Source of the DNA: Bacteroidota bacterium
GTDB lineage: Bacteria > Bacteroidota > Bacteroidia > Flavobacteriales_D > Crocinitomicaceae
DNA: 45,120 nt
Reading direction: 5' to 3'
Assembly (NCBI GenBank): GCA_947378245.1
Contig: CANCJF010000006.1
Span: 1-45,120, forward strand
This document shows, one piece after another, positions 42,538 through 45,120 of this stretch. Each line of letters opens with the position of its first letter. The first letter of the stretch is position 1. The notes under the pieces are model-generated. The model searched no databases. It had not been told where the DNA came from and saw nothing but the letters and a program-made list of their open reading frames with translations. The translations under genes were made by a program, and so were the position numbers.

Positions 42538-44076
42538 TAAAGTATCGTTTTTAGAATCTACAAACGAGTATTGCATTAAATGATTTGCAACAACTCCGCG
42601 AATACTTATCCATTTTTTGTATTTGAAGAACCATTTAATTTGTCTTGAAATGATTCCGCATTTGAAATAAGCTTCTAAATATGGGTGAACAATTAAAGTT
42701 ACTTTAGGTTCTTTTTTGTCAACCACTAAATAATTTAAGTTGTTCTCGATTTCTTCTGCTAGTAAGATACTAGCTTGTACCTCACCTGTTCCGTTGCAAG
42801 TTGGACAAGTTTCGTTGGTTTTAATTTCTGTTTCTGGTCGTACTCGTTGTCTTGTAATTTCGATTACACCAAATTTGGATGGTGGGATTAAATTGTGTTT
42901 AGCACGATCATTTTTCATGAATTCTTTTAATTTTTCAAAAAGAATTTTGTTGTTTTCTCGTTCATGCATATCGATAAAATCGACAGCAACAATTCCTCCC
43001 ATATCACGTAATTGTAATACGCGTGCTATTTCTTCCGCAGCTTCCACATTGGTTGCTAAAGCATTTAATTCTTGTCCTTCAGAGCCCTTACGGTTACCAC
43101 TATTGACATCGATAACATGCATTGCTTCGGTATGTTCAATAATTAAATAACCTCCACTTGGAAGAGGAACTTTTTTACCAAACAATGTTTTAATTTGTTT
43201 AGAAATACCAAAACGCTCGAAGATGTCAATTTTACCATCGTAATGTTTTACAATTTTCTCTCTACCTGGAGCTATTCCTGCAACATAACCACGAATTTCT
43301 TCCGAAAGCGTTTCATTATTTACATGAATATTAGAAAAATCTCCATTCAACAAATCACGAAGAATTGAAGCTGTTTTATCTATTTCACCGAGTACTTTTT
43401 TGGGAGGTGTTGCTGTTTTAAGCGCGGTAAACATTACTTTCCATTTCTCTAACAAATTGTTAAGATCTTGGTGAATTTGTTCTACTTTTTTATCTTCAGC
43501 AACAGTACGAATAATCACTCCAAAGTTTTTTGGTTTGATTTCGTTTAATATTTTTTTCAGACGATCTCTTTCCTTTGCATCTCTAATTTTTTGGGAGATA
43601 GAAATTTTATCTGAGAATGGCACAAGTACGATGTACCTACCTGCGAGGGTAATCTCTGCACTTAATCGAGGACCTTTAGAAGAGATTGGTTCTTTAGCAA
43701 CTTGTACTAAAATAGATTGAGAGGAAGACACTACTTCTTCCATTTGACCTTCTTTTGGAATGTCAGTTTCTAACTTAAAGTATTGTAGGTCGGCTACATT
43801 TTGCTTGCCGTGTAACGTGTCTTTGGTGAACTTATTCAGCGAATTGAACTGTGGTCCGAGGTCGAGATAATGTAAAAATGCATCTTTTTCGTATCCTACA
43901 TCCACAAAAGCTGCATTCAAACTTGGAACCGTTTTACGAACTTTACCTAGGTATACATCACCAACTGCAAATTCTGTGTTTCCTTGTTCTTCGTGCAATT
44001 CAATAAGCTTTCCATCACGCAACAACGCAAGCCATATCCCGGTTGACCGAGAATCGACTACTAATTCTAAACTCAC
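42529..44076 (-). CDS. rng: Ribonuclease G/E family endoribonuclease
   Basis: 515 residues, RNase G size without the long RNase E tail. The S1 domain (about 38-125) has VGDVYLGKV and AFVDVGYEKDAFLH. Catalytic aspartates are Asp323 (HVIDVNSGN) and Asp366 (AVDFIDM). The zinc-link CPTCNGTG (Cys424, Cys427) holds the dimer. The enzyme cuts single-stranded AU-rich RNA and matures 16S rRNA. The start is GTG (44076-44074); no nearby in-frame ATG precedes the conserved LELVVDSR. It is co-transcribed with recX. Confidence 0.95.
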   Translation of the reverse strand: MSLELVVDSRSTGIWLALLRDGKLIELHEEQGNTEFAVGDVYLGKVRKTVPSLNAAFVDVGYEKDAFLHYLDLGPQFNSLNKFTKDTLHGKQNVADLQYFKLETDIPKEGQMEEVVSSSQSILVQVAKEPISSKGPRLSAEITLAGRYIVLVPFSDKISISQKIRDAKERDRLKKILNEIKPKNFGVIIRTVAEDKKVEQIHQDLNNLLEKWKVMFTALKTATPPKKVLGEIDKTASILRDLLNGDFSNIHVNNETLSEEIRGYVAGIAPGREKIVKHYDGKIDIFERFGISKQIKTLFGKKVPLPSGGYLIIEHTEAMHVIDVNSGNRKGSEGQELNALATNVEAAEEIARVLQLRDMGGIVAVDFIDMHERENNKILFEKLKEFMKNDRAKHNLIPPSKFGVIEITRQRVRPETEIKTNETCPTCNGTGEVQASILLAEEIENNLNYLVVDKKEPKVTLIVHPYLEAYFKCGIISRQIKWFFKYKKWISIRGVVANHLMQYSFVDSKNDTLAL

Positions 44077-44104
44077 GAAAGCTTATATTAAAGATTTAAA
44101 AATA

Positions 44105-44138
44105 GAATAACTTAGCAAGCGAACCTACTAAGTTATCC
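44105..44138 (-). terminator. Terminator after the mS38-like mini gene
   Basis: Minus-strand stem GGATAACTTAG / CTAAGTTATTC (11 bp, one G-U) with a 12-base loop, followed by TATTTTTAA. It lies 20 bases after the mini gene and upstream of the RNase G start at 44076, so RNase G would need its own promoter or read-through. Confidence 0.72.
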
Positions 44139-44157
44139 AACGAATTTCAAAAGAAAA

Positions 44158-44250
44158 TTATTTTTTCTTTTTGTGACGATTTTTTCTAAGTCTTTTTTTA
44201 CGCTTGTGCGTAGCCATTTTATGTCTTTTTCTTTTTTTTCCGCTTGGCAT
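44158..44250 (-). CDS. Tiny basic mS38-like (AURKAIP1/COX24 domain) protein
   Basis: 30 residues starting MPSGKKRKRHKMATHKRKK and ending in NRHKKKK: 18 of 30 are Lys or Arg, with three His. It matches the short Bacteroidota proteins assigned to the AURKAIP1/COX24 (mS38-like) family, whose mitochondrial relative is a small-subunit ribosomal protein. A ribosomal role here is inference. It has a -7 box (TATCTTTG) about 82 bases upstream and a terminator just downstream, so it forms its own transcription unit between HU and RNase G. It is too short for most gene finders. Confidence 0.85.
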   Translation of the reverse strand: MPSGKKRKRHKMATHKRKKRLRKNRHKKKK

Positions 44251-44307
44251 AACAATATATATTAAATATTAAACAATCTTTTCCGTTGGTGTTGTATTAA
44301 AAAAATA

Positions 44308-44331
44308 CACTCCTGTCATTAAACAGGAGTG
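44308..44331 (-). terminator. Terminator after the HU gene
   Basis: Stem CACTCCTG / CAGGAGTG (8 bp) with an 8-base loop, followed on the minus strand by TATTTTTTTAA. It lies 50 bases after the HU stop. Confidence 0.85.
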
Positions 44332-44339
44332 CAAAGATA
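44332..44339 (-). promoter_or_regulatory. Promoter -7 box for the mS38-like gene
   Basis: The minus strand reads TATCTTTG followed by CA, a textbook Bacteroidota -7 box, 81 bases before the mini gene start. It abuts the HU terminator stem, so initiation would fall inside that stem. No TTTG lies at a good -33 distance. Confidence 0.5.
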
Positions 44340-44381
44340 CAATTTTACTTTTAAATGCATGCAAGATGCAAAAAGAAAAAA

Positions 44382-44675
44382 TTATTTTTTTACTTTAACT
44401 TTGTTTTTTACTTCTTCAACAAAAACTTTAGCAGGTTTGAAAGAAGGAATGTTGTGTGCTGGGATAATGATTGTTTCATTTTTAGAAATGTTACGACCAG
44501 TTTTTTCAGCTCTTTGTTTTACTACGAAACTTCCGAAACCACGTAAATATACGTTTTCACCAGTTGCCATAGAATCTTTCAAAGTCGTCATAAACGCTTC
44601 AACAGTTTTTTGTACTTCTAATCTCTCTAATCCAGTTTCGTCAGAGATTTTTGCGATGATATCAGCCTTTGTCAT
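44382..44675 (-). CDS. hup: HU family DNA-binding protein
   Basis: 97 residues from the chosen ATG (MTKADIIAKISDETGL), the normal HU/IHF length. An in-frame extension upstream to 44756 is not HU-like and would include the promoter. The helical dimerisation body is followed by the signature GFGSFVVKQRAEKTGRNISKN (split: GFGSF at about 46-50, arm with NETIIIPAHNIPSFKPA), in which Pro inserts between base pairs. A basic tail VKNKVKVKK ends the protein. It bends and compacts DNA non-specifically. HU is preferred over IHF by tail and arm sequence, but the exact subtype is open. Divergent to mutY, 92 bases apart. Confidence 0.92.
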   Translation of the reverse strand: MTKADIIAKISDETGLERLEVQKTVEAFMTTLKDSMATGENVYLRGFGSFVVKQRAEKTGRNISKNETIIIPAHNIPSFKPAKVFVEEVKNKVKVKK

Positions 44676-44702
44676 AATCTTTAATGTTTTGATTTTCAGT
44701 GA

Positions 44703-44710
44703 CAAATTTA
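44703..44710 (-). promoter_or_regulatory. -7 box for the HU gene
   Basis: The minus strand reads TAAATTTG, fitting TAnnTTTG, 27 bases upstream of the chosen start. This agrees with the short HU reading frame rather than the extended one. No clear -33. Confidence 0.5.
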
Positions 44711-44767
44711 AGTCATCAAAATAATATATCTTTACATAAATTAATATTTTTTTCAAAAAATCTACGA

Positions 44768-45120
44768 ATGCACGATTTTAACCTATTAATTATCAATTGG
44801 TATAGACAAAACAAGCGAAATTTACCCTGGAGAACAACTAAGGACCCTTATAAAATTTGGTTATCCGAAATTATTTTACAGCAAACAAGGGTTGATCAAG
44901 GATTAAATTACTACATAAAATTCCGTACAAATTATCCAACAATTAAAGATTTAGCAAATGCGGATGAACAAGAAATTCTCTCTGATTGGCAAGGACTTGG
45001 ATATTATAGTCGTGCGAGAAATCTTCATTTTACGGCAAAAATGATTATGAATGAGTTCGACGGCACGTTTCCAGATACATACAAAGATATACTTAGGTTA
45101 AAAGGCGTAGGAAATTATAC
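44768..45120 (+). CDS. mutY: A/G-specific adenine glycosylase MutY, 3' truncated
   Basis: 117 codons plus two bases are visible from ATG 44768 to the window edge. Family blocks are FNLLIINWYRQNKRNLPWR (4-22), DPYKIWLSEIILQQTRVDQ (26-44, with the catalytic Glu in SEIILQQT), DWQGLGYYSRARNLH (73-87), and the start of the helix-hairpin-helix LKGVGNYT. MutY removes adenine opposite 8-oxoguanine. The 4Fe-4S cluster cysteines and the C-terminal NUDIX-like domain lie outside the window. No signal of a frameshift in the visible part. Confidence 0.93.
   Translation, partial: MHDFNLLIINWYRQNKRNLPWRTTKDPYKIWLSEIILQQTRVDQGLNYYIKFRTNYPTIKDLANADEQEILSDWQGLGYYSRARNLHFTAKMIMNEFDGTFPDTYKDILRLKGVGNY

Noticed and set aside
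44676-44756. N-terminal extension of HU
   Set aside because: It spans the probable promoter and the extra residues are unlike any HU.

Overview
The window is AT-rich DNA of a Bacteroidota bacterium, most likely of the Flavobacteriales (Fluviicola/Crocinitomicaceae-like; the genus is a guess). The evidence is two giant surface proteins with type IX secretion type-B C-terminal domains, a PorP/SprF-like outer-membrane protein, OmpA proteins carrying PD40 and TPR repeats, a fused E1 alpha/beta 2-oxoacid dehydrogenase, a MetH split into two genes, a 30-codon mS38-like gene, and several -7 boxes fitting the Bacteroidota consensus TAnnTTTG. It looks like ordinary chromosome. I see no phage, insertion sequence or CRISPR array.

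Layout. 1-4.7 kb: end of a lytic transglycosylase-like gene, then convergent E1 and a DPP-IV-like S9 peptidase. 4.8-7.4 kb: lipoprotein, a Cys-less Mrp ATPase and an NfuA-type scaffold, ending at a perfect bidirectional terminator shared with superoxide dismutase. 7.5-10.6 kb: small lipoprotein, possible haem membrane protein, cytochrome c lipoprotein, HflX and a LuxE-like protein, followed by an inverted array of AGACNNN heptamers. 10.8-16.1 kb: half-size TauE/SafE permease and M20 amidohydrolase, facing a PKD-repeat secreted protein. 16.2-20.1 kb: methionine synthase in two genes behind a clear SAM-I riboswitch and a recognisable promoter. 20.1-29.1 kb: an apparent operon of giant adhesin, PorP/SprF-like protein and OmpA/PD40 protein. 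29.1-31.2 kb: DEAD-box helicase between repeat-rich intergenic stretches. 31.2-35.0 kb: RND/MMPL exporter and SGNH esterase lipoprotein. 35.0-37.4 kb: a 194-bp direct duplication, tRNA-Leu(UAG), trigger factor, a 19-bp perfect hairpin and a GC-rich 22-bp tandem array. 37.4-45.1 kb: TPR plus OmpA pair, thiolase, RNase G-RecX pair, the mS38-like mini gene, HU and the start of mutY.

Main themes: envelope and type IX secretion cargo with outer-membrane partners; one-carbon/methionine metabolism under SAM control; Fe-S and redox functions; and housekeeping RNA, protein and DNA maintenance. The least ordinary non-coding structures are the riboswitch with a competing downstream 10-mer, a hairpin that places the RecX start codon in its loop, and five unrelated intergenic repeat families.
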